The notes under the pieces were generated by a model. It searched no databases and was not told the DNA's origin. It saw only the letters and a program-made list of their open reading frames with translations. 59,607 bases of DNA, from assembly GCA_023133295.1 (NCBI GenBank), contig JAGLWT010000148.1, forward strand, positions 1-59,607, given 5' to 3'. Origin of the DNA: a bacterium (GTDB lineage Bacteria; AUK180). Each line of letters starts with the position of its first letter. Position 1 is the first letter of the stretch. Below are positions 9,156 to 18,263 of the stretch, piece after piece. The translations under genes were made by a program, and so were the position numbers.

Positions 9156-10401
9156 CAGTTTTCCTTTTACCCGCTTTCTGTAAAGCAATAAGAACGGCAA
9201 AGGCGCCGTAAGATATTATATTTCCGGTGGCTACAGCTCTTAATGTTCCGTAGCGGTAACCCAGATAGAAGTATACAAGCAGAGAGAATATCCCCGCGGG
9301 CAGATAGCAAAAGAGAAATAACTTCTTGAGGTTATTTCTGATAGTTAGTATTGCACTTACCGGGCGAACGAAGTTCAAAAGAGTTACGCCGATTATTATT
9401 AAGGCGGAGATCTCGTAAACAAGGGGAATGTCAACCTTGGGGAAGAGAAAAGCTATCATCTCTTTTCCAAAAAGAATGAAGAAGATAAGCTGAAGCAGAG
9501 AGAGAATATTTAAAGAAAGTGTTCCCCAGAAGAAAAATCGTTTTTCCTCGGGAGAATCCTTTGCCAAATTGGAATATCCTATCTTCAAGACCTTTTCACC
9601 CATCTGAGGGATAACGAAGAAGTAATTGGATAGTGTAAGTGCCACCGTGTACGAGGCGATCGCTTCAATCGAAACAAAAAGAGAGAGGATAAATGTATCA
9701 ATGCGGTACATCATGAAGGTGATCGCTCCGCTGAGATGATTCCAGAGGGTGAAATCCGCAAAATTATTTCTGAAGAAGGCAGGCCAATTGATCTTGAACG
9801 AAAGCTTGATATCGTTTCTTTTCACAAATATCATATAGAGGGCTGATGTGGAAAGTATATTGAAACCTATCAATGAAAGAGTATAAAAAAGAAGATTTGA
9901 ATAGAGGGGGAGAAGGAAAAGATAGAAGAAGAATTGAAGAAGGGAGAATGTCAGATTCAGGAAGAAATTTAAATTCTGCTTGAATGAAACATACAATCCT
10001 TCGCGGGGAACATTGCCAAGCAATTTGATCGAAAACGCAGCCACCCAAAGGGGAAAGATAAGTGCCTTGATCCCATGGATAGGCAGGTAGATAAGAGCGG
10101 GGATCATGCTGAGTATAATGAAAAGCAAAGTTCTGAATATCCCGAATAACAGATAACTTCCGACTTCTATCCCCAAATGTTCTTTTAACTTGGGAAAGTC
10201 CCGTATCAGTATTGCTTCCGGCGAGACGGCCAACAAGTTAAAAAAGACCAGAAGCCCGCCGAAGATACCGAGCATTCCCACATCCGCGACACCGAGATTC
10301 CGGATGACGACGGTGAAAATAATTACTTGAAGGATGCCGGAGAACAAACGGTCCAGCATCGAAAAACTGAACAGGGATATGAGATTCTTCTTAAGCCCCA
10401 T
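9148..10401 (-). CDS. Polysaccharide flippase (Wzx, MOP superfamily)
   Basis: An integral membrane protein of 417 residues with about 12 hydrophobic helices spread evenly along its length, the layout of Wzx/RfbX flippases. The N-terminus contains the usual LDRLFSGILQVIIFTVVIRNLGVADVG region (helix 1 followed by a glycine-bearing loop). It should move the undecaprenyl-linked repeat unit across the cytoplasmic membrane for polymerisation. It sits directly after the Wzz/BY-kinase gene with an 11-base overlap. Confidence 0.88.
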   Translation of the reverse strand: MGLKKNLISLFSFSMLDRLFSGILQVIIFTVVIRNLGVADVGMLGIFGGLLVFFNLLAVSPEAILIRDFPKLKEHLGIEVGSYLLFGIFRTLLFIILSMIPALIYLPIHGIKALIFPLWVAAFSIKLLGNVPREGLYVSFKQNLNFFLNLTFSLLQFFFYLFLLPLYSNLLFYTLSLIGFNILSTSALYMIFVKRNDIKLSFKINWPAFFRNNFADFTLWNHLSGAITFMMYRIDTFILSLFVSIEAIASYTVALTLSNYFFVIPQMGEKVLKIGYSNLAKDSPEEKRFFFWGTLSLNILSLLQLIFFILFGKEMIAFLFPKVDIPLVYEISALIIIGVTLLNFVRPVSAILTIRNNLKKLFLFCYLPAGIFSLLVYFYLGYRYGTLRAVATGNIISYGAFAVLIALQKAGKRKTDV

Positions 10402-12514
10402 AATCCGAATAATAGTAATAGCCCATTTTCCCTTTATTGGATCTGAAATTGATTATGATCCCGCCGGGTTTGGACCCCATTTCCGAGAATTTATTGATAG
10501 CCTCAATGGCATTGTAATGAGTGCTTTTCTTATTGTGGAACACCAGAAGAATATTATCAGCGACCTTGGAAAGCGCCAGGGAGTCAGGAGCGGCTTTCAA
10601 AGGGGGAGTGTCTATGATAATGACATCATAATCCTTTTTGAGTTTCTGTAACTCTCTGTTCAGCACGCCTGAAGACAGTAATCTGACAGGTGCTATCTCA
10701 CTGCTGGTTCCTGCCGTGAGTATGAAGACATTCTCATGGGCTGTCTTCCGAACAAAGGTCTTCAATGGAGAAGAGGAGTCCTTGTAGAAGTCGAATATAC
10801 CTGAAGTATTTTCAATATTGAGGATCTTATGCAATGAGGGCTTTCTCAGATCACAATCCACAAGGAGTATTTTCTTATCGGGCGCCATGGCGAGTGCCAG
10901 CATGACGGAAACGGTGGATTTGCCTACGCTTGGATCCGGCGAGGTCAGGAGGCATATCGAATTGTCACCGCTTTTGATATTCTCCACGCTTATCTTAAGA
11001 AGGTGAAGGTACTCCAATACATGAGAGTGGGGGTTTGCCGGCTCTTTTCCCAAGAATATCGAGTCCAGCTCATCTGATTTGTGAAAATACGGTACCTCGG
11101 CAATTGTGCCTATCTTAAGTTCATGCTTTATTTCGATCGGGTCCACCCTTTTAAATAAATAAGTCTTCAGAAAAATGAAAAAGAACCCGAAAAACAGGCC
11201 GAAAAGCGCTCCAAGGATCACCATCTGTTTTCTTTTAGGCCGGACCGCTCCTGAGGGGATGACGGGATAATCCACGATCTGTACCTTCGATATAACTCCC
11301 TCGGTCTGTATCTTAGCTTCTTCAAGCTTTTCCTTGAGCATATTGTACATCTTCTCATTGAGCTCGGATTCCCTGATAAGCCGTGTGAGGTCCAATTGCT
11401 TTTCCGGCAGTATGGTCAACTCTTTCTCGTATCTTTCCAGAATATCCTTATATGCCAACTCCTTCTCTTTAAGGATGGTGATCTCTTTGCGTAAATTCAG
11501 TATTTTGATGATATCTTCCTGATAGATCGCAAGTGTCTTATCGCCGAGACTGGAACCCAGGAAAGAGCCGATCTCATTTTTTAATTGACCGTTCAAATTG
11601 TCAACTCTCTGCTGAAGTTCTTTCATCTTGGGGTTATCATCTTTATATCCAGATGATCTCAGAACTATGAGCTCAGATTCCAAAGAAGATATCTTACTGA
11701 TCAGGAAATTGATCTTCTTATTGGAAGTGGGGATGGCTTTGCCCAATATGGCCTTTAATTCATTAATCCTGTTTGTCAGGAATTCCAGATGTTTTTCATT
11801 CTCCGCCAGTGTTATGCGGTTTTTGTAATAATCACTTTGAAAATCACTGTATTTATCCAAGATCTTCTTAGCTTCATTCCCCAGATAAGGAGATTTCATG
11901 GTGGCTTTGACCTCTTTGAGTTTATTTTCAGAGGCCTGGAGCAATTTTTCATAATGGATGGTTTCAAAGCTTAAAAAGTCTTTGATCATACTGGATTCTT
12001 CCTTCTGTATCCTCAGGTCATACTCCCTGTATGTGTTTAATAGAAGGGTGAGAAGAGATTTGCCGAGTTCGGGATCATTAATATCCATGGAGAGAATGAT
12101 GATATCAGAATCCTCGATGGGTTTTATGGATAATCTTGAAAGTATGAAATTGGAAATAAAGGTATCCCTGTCGCTTTTATTGAGGATTTCTTCCGGCGCC
12201 CGTGACAAGATATTTTCACTCATCTTCTCGTCCATTTTCTGAGAAATCATATTCATCAGGGTATATGACCTGATCAAATAGATTTGATTATTGATGAGAT
12301 TTGGAGACCAGTACCACGGGTTGAAACCGCCTGCAAGTTCGCTTCCGCCGGACATATTCAGCATAACAGAGCCCTCAAGGCGATATACCTTTTCAGCGGT
12401 CAATGCCATGAATAGGGAAATAGATGTAAAGACGATGAAGGCGATCAGAAGGTAAATCAGGTTTTCTCTAATTATATTCAGAAAATCCGTGAAATGAACA
12501 CTCCTTTTTTCCAT
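10391..12514 (-). CDS. Wzz-type chain-length regulator fused to a bacterial tyrosine kinase (BY-kinase)
   Basis: First gene of the polysaccharide operon. An N-terminal Wzz domain has membrane helices near residues 21-43 and about 430, with a long coiled-coil periplasmic part between them. The cytoplasmic C-terminus is a BY-kinase: Walker A PSVGKST (about 527-534), Walker A' LLVDCDLRKP (about 551-559), Walker B IIIDTPP (about 632-638), then a tyrosine cluster YYYYSDY as the last residues. Such proteins set polymer length and control export by cycling autophosphorylation of the tyrosine tail. The ATG follows the -10 box by 5 bases, so the operon mRNA is probably leaderless here. Confidence 0.93.
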   Translation of the reverse strand: MEKRSVHFTDFLNIIRENLIYLLIAFIVFTSISLFMALTAEKVYRLEGSVMLNMSGGSELAGGFNPWYWSPNLINNQIYLIRSYTLMNMISQKMDEKMSENILSRAPEEILNKSDRDTFISNFILSRLSIKPIEDSDIIILSMDINDPELGKSLLTLLLNTYREYDLRIQKEESSMIKDFLSFETIHYEKLLQASENKLKEVKATMKSPYLGNEAKKILDKYSDFQSDYYKNRITLAENEKHLEFLTNRINELKAILGKAIPTSNKKINFLISKISSLESELIVLRSSGYKDDNPKMKELQQRVDNLNGQLKNEIGSFLGSSLGDKTLAIYQEDIIKILNLRKEITILKEKELAYKDILERYEKELTILPEKQLDLTRLIRESELNEKMYNMLKEKLEEAKIQTEGVISKVQIVDYPVIPSGAVRPKRKQMVILGALFGLFFGFFFIFLKTYLFKRVDPIEIKHELKIGTIAEVPYFHKSDELDSIFLGKEPANPHSHVLEYLHLLKISVENIKSGDNSICLLTSPDPSVGKSTVSVMLALAMAPDKKILLVDCDLRKPSLHKILNIENTSGIFDFYKDSSSPLKTFVRKTAHENVFILTAGTSSEIAPVRLLSSGVLNRELQKLKKDYDVIIIDTPPLKAAPDSLALSKVADNILLVFHNKKSTHYNAIEAINKFSEMGSKPGGIIINFRSNKGKMGYYYYSDYGA

Positions 12515-12519
12515 GAGTT

Positions 12520-12548
12520 ATTTTATCAGAATATATGGTGAAAATCAA
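12520..12548 (-). promoter_or_regulatory. Promoter of the polysaccharide operon, leaderless type
   Basis: On the minus strand TTGATT (12548-12543), a 17-base spacer and TAAAAT (12525-12520) are followed after exactly 5 bases by the ATG at 12514. No Shine-Dalgarno sequence can fit. It is divergent to the promoter at 12595-12622. Confidence 0.75.
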
Positions 12549-12594
12549 ATTATTTTTGGGCAAAACGGCGATTCATGCTATCTTCACGCAGCGA

Positions 12595-12622
12595 TTGACT
12601 TATAAAATAGAAACTGTATAAT
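12595..12622 (+). promoter_or_regulatory. Promoter of the first protease cassette
   Basis: TTGACT (12595-12600), a 16-base spacer and TATAAT (12617-12622). Transcription from about 12629 would give a leader of roughly 110 bases before the gene at 12740, which has its own CAGGAG ribosome site at 12728-12733. Confidence 0.7.
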
Positions 12623-12739
12623 CCATTGAATGGGGAATGGAAAAAAGAAAGACGACTTATTTAAGGCGGAGAATATGAATTCCTATCTATCCTCTTTCCC
12701 CCTTTATAATATTTCAGAAACATATTTCAGGAGTAATGA

Positions 12740-15700
12740 ATGAGTAGAGTATTGTGTCTGTTCCTTTGTATGTTATCTATACCGGTGTTGGCATTGAACA
12801 CTGTTGATCTGGAGAATTTGTTCTCGGTGGAGTTTAATGATATAGCATACCGGGATGGATTGGTTGTATTTGGTATGGAAGTTGCTGATAGTGAGGCAGT
12901 ATATGAAGGCCCTGTCAGGATCAAATTATATTCCGCGGCAGAGCCGAGGGAGGTGGTTATCCTGAGAAGGACATTGAGCTGTGACAAAGGTCATGTAGAA
13001 TCAGTTATATCAACTCAGAGATTGGAGGCGTTTGAGCGCTTGATCCTTGAGCTTCGTATAGGAGACGAGGTCCATACTCATCAATATGAACTCACCGTAC
13101 CGGTGCTCCCGACGGATCGTATTGCACGATCATCAGATCTTCGCTCAACTTCAGAAGTTGAGATCAACGAACTTCCACTGGGTGAATGCCGTCATGCATT
13201 CAACGGTTTTGTTGACAACGACGGCTATTTCAATCTCTTTGAGTTCTATCCTGAACTCACCAGATATGTCATAGATATTAACAGCAATGAAATACTCTTA
13301 ACGGAAAAATATGAACAGATACATAATAAAGAATACTACATCCGCCGCTGCCTCAGTGACATTGACGGGAATGGAAATATATACCTGAGCAATATGATCA
13401 GATATAACACGGCTGAGATCAGAGTTATTCCCGCCGGAGGTGAGAAGGGCAAGTGTATTGTGATAGAACCTGGAAACAATAACAATATGCTTTCCTTTGA
13501 CATGAAGGCGTTTAATGATGGGTGCGTGTACGCATATTTGAGATACAGTTCCAGTGCTCCATACTATGCCGCATACAAGGGGGTTATACTATTCAATGCC
13601 GCAGGTGATTACTATTTACAAGAATCACTTCTTCCAATTAACATCGGGAGCAATGAGTACCTTGGGGAGATCCACATCGATGATTCAGGCAATGTAAGAT
13701 ATTTCACAGAAGAGTATGAACCAGGTGATATCAGTGAAGAAAAGAGTGTTCCATGGAAACTTTACAGATATATTTCAGGGGACCGTGATTGTAACTCCGG
13801 AATCAAAGACGGCTCAGGTACCTATCGGTTTGAGAGCAATTACGGAGAGAGGGAGGAGTATGGGATCGAATACGATGACAGCCACGGCTGCGGGACACAT
13901 GGTTCTCATTACGGGAACAGGTATTTCGACAGAGAGTGGTGCCATTTTTTCGATACATCCGATATTTCGCTTGAGGTCCACTTGGGTGGGGATGAAGGCT
14001 GGTACAGCGCTGAAAAGGAACATAACTCCTCACTGAATGATTATCTCTGCGCTGGATCCTATTATAGAAAACAGTATCTTGAAGGCGGTGGTTTCCGCTG
14101 GGCTGTTGACCGTATTGCGGGACCTTTCCGTCAATTCAAAAGTAAAGGTATAGAGGGCGCAGAGATCCCCGGTTATTTTGGAGGCTTCACAGTCCAGGAT
14201 GCTGATATGGATGCAGATGGTCATCTTTATTATTATTCATACTATTACGATTATCGCACTGAACAGGAAAGATACAGTGAAGATGAAAGTTGGACCGGGC
14301 CTACACACAATATATCACACCTTAGAGGGAATATGGATGGAGATCCATATGGCGAATATGATAATGTCAATTTTGCCCGGGGAGTGTCGGGAGAATTGTA
14401 CATGTCAGTGTATGATGATCGTATAGCAAAGATAGTCAGAGCGGATATGGAGGGATTTGTTGTTGAAAGGGCTGATTTCCCGGTCTATAATTTCGATGTG
14501 GCCAAATGCCCCGATGGAAGGACGATCCTATTCGGCAAGGGCTATTTCGGTGAAAGCATAGGTACTCTGTACTATTCTATCATTGGTGAGAAGAAGCTCC
14601 CTCTGAAAGCAAAGTTACTTGTATATAACAGTGCGGGAGAATTACATGAGAGCGAAGATTATGTGCCTGAAGAGGGTGACCTGTTTACGGTGAAGTTGAA
14701 GCTCTATGGAGATGATAACGGAGAATTGATAGAAACGAGCAGAGGGTATGATGAGGACCGCATGGTTGGGTTCAACCTCTTTGGGGCTTCTGCTTCAGAA
14801 GTGGGTAGAGGCTTCGCTTTTACGGATACTCTGGGAGGATTGCATTCAGGATTTAACTATCGGCTGCTTGAAAAGGGCGAGAATATGGTTGAGAGTGAAT
14901 ACCAGGTGGTGTGTACCAATCCGGAAAATGCACTTGCCACGGTGTATGCCGGTGTATATGAAGAATATGAACCTCTTCTCATGTCCAGAACATTAAATAG
15001 AACCACCGCCCCCGTGAGCGATCCGATTGATGAAGATACATATGAGATAGCTAGAAACAGAAATCTGGTGGGGAAAATAGTATTCTGCAAATCTGATGAT
15101 ACAGAAGTTGATCCTACAGAATATCTCCCCGAAAAAGGCGATACATTCAAGGTGAAGTATATACTTGAATATGATGATGGTTCGGAATTCACTGGATATG
15201 ATAAGGACAAGACGGTGAAATTTTCTCTTGAAGGAACTAAATCCGGTGAAATGCCGCTTGAATTTGTCTGGTACGATGATTCCACAGAAATGAAATCAGT
15301 GACTCTTTACGGAGGTCAAACAGAAGTGGAATGTCCGTTTCTTCTCAATAGTACAAGTTACTTCGGCGTAGCTGGAGTGAGCGCCGCAGTTTATCCTAAC
15401 GAGACGGATCCTGAAAAATCTTCCGAAGCAACCGCTGAAACAAGAAAGGAACTGCCGGAAGATATTGATAACGACAATATGGCGGATAGCTGGGAAAGGG
15501 AGTATCTGGAATTCTATGACTATACAGACATCAAACAATTCAAACCGGAAGATGATATTGAAAATGTCAATGGGATATTACAGCTTGGAGATGATTCAAC
15601 GAACATACAAGAATATAAAGGGTATATTGATGAATATGGTTATCATAGATTGAATCCTGACGAAAAGGATGTTTTAGTCGAGATAGAAGATCTGAATCGA

Positions 15701-16411
15701 CCCTGGCTTACATATTTATCAAATAATGTAAAACTGAATATGATCAAATCCGCATCCGAACACTATGACACATTTGGGAATTCGAACAAATGTATGATTA
15801 CAATTGACGACTCACAATTACATAAGCCCTTGAAGGTGAATGGTGAAAGCTCAGACATTATCGACATCCACGATGATGGGGATTTCTTCAATGATATAGC
15901 AGAATTTGGAGTACACTATTACTCAACTGAGAGAAGTACTTATGGTTGTGTATTTACTTTTCAAATGGGGAACGGATGGGGGAATATTTGGATATTTTTA
16001 GGCACGATCAGAAATCTATTTGAAAAGAACAAGTTAGAGGATCTTTTGGTAATTGAGAATGGTGAAGTTATCGGTAACAAGTATCCCGCAAACATCTCAT
16101 TAGGCTACTGGGATGAAAATTTAGTGTATCATTTCAATTTCAAAAATCCTATGGAGCTTTATCAAAACGGGGTTCATATTAGTGAAAATCTAATAATGAA
16201 ATACGATGGCGATGGCGATGACGGTTTATTATATGGAAGAACTGAGGCGGACTACATTAATGTAGTGCTTCTCCACGAGACGGGCCACTTATTCGGGTTA
16301 GATCACCCTGTAGAAATAACAGATTCTGTTATGGGAGGAAGTATGTTACGGTTGGCATATCAACTAAAATACACCGATGAAGAAAAAGGAATGATCGATA
16401 TAAAACATTAA
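12740..16411 (+). CDS. Large secreted metzincin-like zinc protease, cassette 1
   Basis: A signal peptide (residues 1-18, cleavage after VLA) leads a 1,223-residue exported protein. Residues ~140-620 form tyrosine- and aspartate-rich beta strands with DxDGNxY turns, probably a beta-propeller. Two related beta domains follow (~630-755 and ~775-895), each with a Y-PE-x-GD-x-F-x-VK opening. At 908 an aspartate-rich calcium-type loop (DIDNDNMADSWE) is followed by a second (GDDSTNIQEY). The C-terminal domain ends with HETGHLFGLDH at 1179-1189 and a Met-turn SVMGG about 8 residues later: the zinc site and fold mark of metzincins. It has no T9SS sorting domain. The subfamily is not recognised. Confidence 0.85.
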   Translation: MSRVLCLFLCMLSIPVLALNTVDLENLFSVEFNDIAYRDGLVVFGMEVADSEAVYEGPVRIKLYSAAEPREVVILRRTLSCDKGHVESVISTQRLEAFERLILELRIGDEVHTHQYELTVPVLPTDRIARSSDLRSTSEVEINELPLGECRHAFNGFVDNDGYFNLFEFYPELTRYVIDINSNEILLTEKYEQIHNKEYYIRRCLSDIDGNGNIYLSNMIRYNTAEIRVIPAGGEKGKCIVIEPGNNNNMLSFDMKAFNDGCVYAYLRYSSSAPYYAAYKGVILFNAAGDYYLQESLLPINIGSNEYLGEIHIDDSGNVRYFTEEYEPGDISEEKSVPWKLYRYISGDRDCNSGIKDGSGTYRFESNYGEREEYGIEYDDSHGCGTHGSHYGNRYFDREWCHFFDTSDISLEVHLGGDEGWYSAEKEHNSSLNDYLCAGSYYRKQYLEGGGFRWAVDRIAGPFRQFKSKGIEGAEIPGYFGGFTVQDADMDADGHLYYYSYYYDYRTEQERYSEDESWTGPTHNISHLRGNMDGDPYGEYDNVNFARGVSGELYMSVYDDRIAKIVRADMEGFVVERADFPVYNFDVAKCPDGRTILFGKGYFGESIGTLYYSIIGEKKLPLKAKLLVYNSAGELHESEDYVPEEGDLFTVKLKLYGDDNGELIETSRGYDEDRMVGFNLFGASASEVGRGFAFTDTLGGLHSGFNYRLLEKGENMVESEYQVVCTNPENALATVYAGVYEEYEPLLMSRTLNRTTAPVSDPIDEDTYEIARNRNLVGKIVFCKSDDTEVDPTEYLPEKGDTFKVKYILEYDDGSEFTGYDKDKTVKFSLEGTKSGEMPLEFVWYDDSTEMKSVTLYGGQTEVECPFLLNSTSYFGVAGVSAAVYPNETDPEKSSEATAETRKELPEDIDNDNMADSWEREYLEFYDYTDIKQFKPEDDIENVNGILQLGDDSTNIQEYKGYIDEYGYHRLNPDEKDVLVEIEDLNRPWLTYLSNNVKLNMIKSASEHYDTFGNSNKCMITIDDSQLHKPLKVNGESSDIIDIHDDGDFFNDIAEFGVHYYSTERSTYGCVFTFQMGNGWGNIWIFLGTIRNLFEKNKLEDLLVIENGEVIGNKYPANISLGYWDENLVYHFNFKNPMELYQNGVHISENLIMKYDGDGDDGLLYGRTEADYINVVLLHETGHLFGLDHPVEITDSVMGGSMLRLAYQLKYTDEEKGMIDIKH

Positions 16412-16421
16412 GGAGGAATAT

Positions 16422-17369
16422 ATGAAAAAGATAATAATTATCATTCTCGCTTTATTTACATTGAGTATTTATGGGTATCTTAATGAGTATGATATGGATC
16501 CTATAAAACACAGTTACGATTCACAAGATATTGATTTAAACATTTCATTTGATCGGTTGAAATACAATTCCTTTCAAAGCGAATTGATTGTAACTATATC
16601 AATAAGCAATACTTGTGACATGGAAAAATATATTAATCCTCCTTTGTTGGAGTATTATGACATATTGTTTAAGGTTAAAGCTCAAAACATTGCCTCATCT
16701 TTCGGTTTTAATTATTGGAAACAGCTATCAGGAGATGTCTATAAAGACTTTCATGGAAGAGCACCAGTTTTTACGACAATAAAACTTGAGTCGAAAAAGG
16801 AAGTGCATTTCAATTATAATATATTGGATTATTATAATCTTGAGGATATTACTGTGCCAATGATTCTACGGTTATATGGACTATATCCTACCATCGGCTG
16901 CGTTCTGGTTGGGCGAGGTGAACTAGACGGAACACAAAACGGAGAGGTAAAATCAAATACAGTCCGATTATTTCTCAACATGGAATCCGAGCTTATCAGC
17001 AGTTTCCTTATCGTCGAACCTCACAAATGGAATACTGCATGGGAGAAGGAGCAAAGCGATGCGGGTGTATTCACCGTATTCCTTGGGAATATTGACGGAT
17101 ACTCCGTCAAGGATATCAAGCAGGATACAGTGTTGTTCAACGGTACTTTGAAGCCGGTGGATATTAAGATCACAGGCAGTCACAAAGATATGAAGGGAAA
17201 AGTCATGATGCTCAAATTCAAAAAGAAAGAAGGGATGGAATATCTTGGTATCAAAGAGCCGGGAGATATAAAAAAAATAAATATTTCTGGGCAGTTGAAC
17301 GATGACAAATGGTTCCATGCAGAGGCCGAAGTTGAGATCGAAGGCGCAAAGGAAAAGGGCAATAAATGA
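16422..17369 (+). CDS. Secreted protease partner protein, cassette 1
   Basis: Unrecognised family. A hydrophobic N-terminal segment (residues ~3-18) is a signal peptide. Residues ~25-185 form a variable beta-rich domain (LIVTISISNT, PPLLEYYD). The last ~130 residues are a module beginning near EPHKWNTAWEKEQ that is almost identical, in DNA as well as protein, in the genes at 20227 and 23510 and recognisable in 24433. The variable domain recalls Ig-like inhibitor or chaperone folds by strand pattern only. A strong AAGGAGG site lies 10 bases after the protease stop, so it is co-transcribed with the protease; its stop overlaps the next start (ATGA). Confidence 0.75.
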   Translation: MKKIIIIILALFTLSIYGYLNEYDMDPIKHSYDSQDIDLNISFDRLKYNSFQSELIVTISISNTCDMEKYINPPLLEYYDILFKVKAQNIASSFGFNYWKQLSGDVYKDFHGRAPVFTTIKLESKKEVHFNYNILDYYNLEDITVPMILRLYGLYPTIGCVLVGRGELDGTQNGEVKSNTVRLFLNMESELISSFLIVEPHKWNTAWEKEQSDAGVFTVFLGNIDGYSVKDIKQDTVLFNGTLKPVDIKITGSHKDMKGKVMMLKFKKKEGMEYLGIKEPGDIKKINISGQLNDDKWFHAEAEVEIEGAKEKGNK

Positions 17370-18190
17370 AAAGGATAATGATCCTTTTCCTGCTCGTCTT
17401 TGGTGTAATGACATTCTCGGCCAACTTCAATCTGGCCGTATATGAAAGGTCCGATTTTGAATTTTCTGTTTACCTTGAGAATTATGATTCGGATATTGAT
17501 ATTCGATTTACTCATGTACCTGACTATATCAGCGATCTCCGATATGAAAAAAGTGACAATTTACTGCTGTTTCACTTTTCTACCGGAGTTTCAGTGGAGA
17601 ATGGTGCGATTGAGGGAGTAATAGACAAGAAAGACGGTTCAAGCAAGATCTTTGTCCTGTACCTTCAAAAGACCATTAAATTCGAGATCACTTCGCTTTC
17701 ATATGAGAACGGATCGGTGAATGTTTCGTGGAACAGTATACCCGGATCAGAATACTATGAGGTCGGAAAACTGGAAAATGGCTCCTTTACTGTTATATCT
17801 TCACAGCTTTACAACACCAGTTTCAAGGATGAGAATATAGAATACGGCAGAAGATACACATATCAGGTGAGAGCCAAAACGGATGACGGCTATATTTATA
17901 CGGAGCCGAAGACGATCGAAATCCCGGTATATTCTGAAGACCTCATTAAAACATACCCCAATCCCGCAAGGGACAAGATCACCTTCTCAGAGCTTCCTGA
18001 AAACGGCAAGGTTAAGATCTACAGCCTTTCGGGCGAACTTCTGAAGACCATTGAGATTGACCAGACAACAGAAGAGTGGAATCTAAGGAACGATTCAGAA
18101 AAAGAAATCACATCAGGAATATACCTCTTTGTCATTGTTGACAGCGGTGGAAAGCCGTTGAAAAAGGGAAAGGTTGCAGTTTTAAGATAA
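17366..18190 (+). CDS. Small exported FN3 protein with T9SS type A sorting domain, cassette 1
   Basis: The signal peptide (1-19, FSA cleavage) is followed by a beta-rich N-terminal domain (~20-105), a fibronectin type III domain (~107-190: VSWNSIPGSEYYEV, YGRRYTYQVRA) and, from residue 197, a classic T9SS type A sorting domain: TYPNPARDKITFSEL, KIYSLSGELL, SGIYLFVI, and a basic tail KKGKVAVLR. The domain directs passage through the outer membrane by the PorSS/T9SS machine and attachment to the surface. The protein carries no enzyme domain. It overlaps the partner gene as ATGA. Two near-copies follow at 21126 and 25356. Confidence 0.88.
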   Translation: MKRIMILFLLVFGVMTFSANFNLAVYERSDFEFSVYLENYDSDIDIRFTHVPDYISDLRYEKSDNLLLFHFSTGVSVENGAIEGVIDKKDGSSKIFVLYLQKTIKFEITSLSYENGSVNVSWNSIPGSEYYEVGKLENGSFTVISSQLYNTSFKDENIEYGRRYTYQVRAKTDDGYIYTEPKTIEIPVYSEDLIKTYPNPARDKITFSELPENGKVKIYSLSGELLKTIEIDQTTEEWNLRNDSEKEITSGIYLFVIVDSGGKPLKKGKVAVLR

Positions 18191-18212
18191 TATTTGCAAA
18201 TACTGATAATTT

Positions 18213-18241
18213 TTGACTTTCCATTCCTAAAATATTACAAT
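18213..18241 (+). promoter_or_regulatory. Promoter of cassette 2 (duplicated copy at 21973)
   Basis: TTGACT (18213-18218), 17-base spacer, TACAAT (18236-18241). The region from the upstream stop codon to the next gene is repeated at 21951-22023 with one mismatch. Expected start near 18248, leaving a leader of about 15 bases without a clear Shine-Dalgarno site before ATG 18264. Confidence 0.7.
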
Positions 18242-18263
18242 ACCACAGACAAGTAGATTAGAT

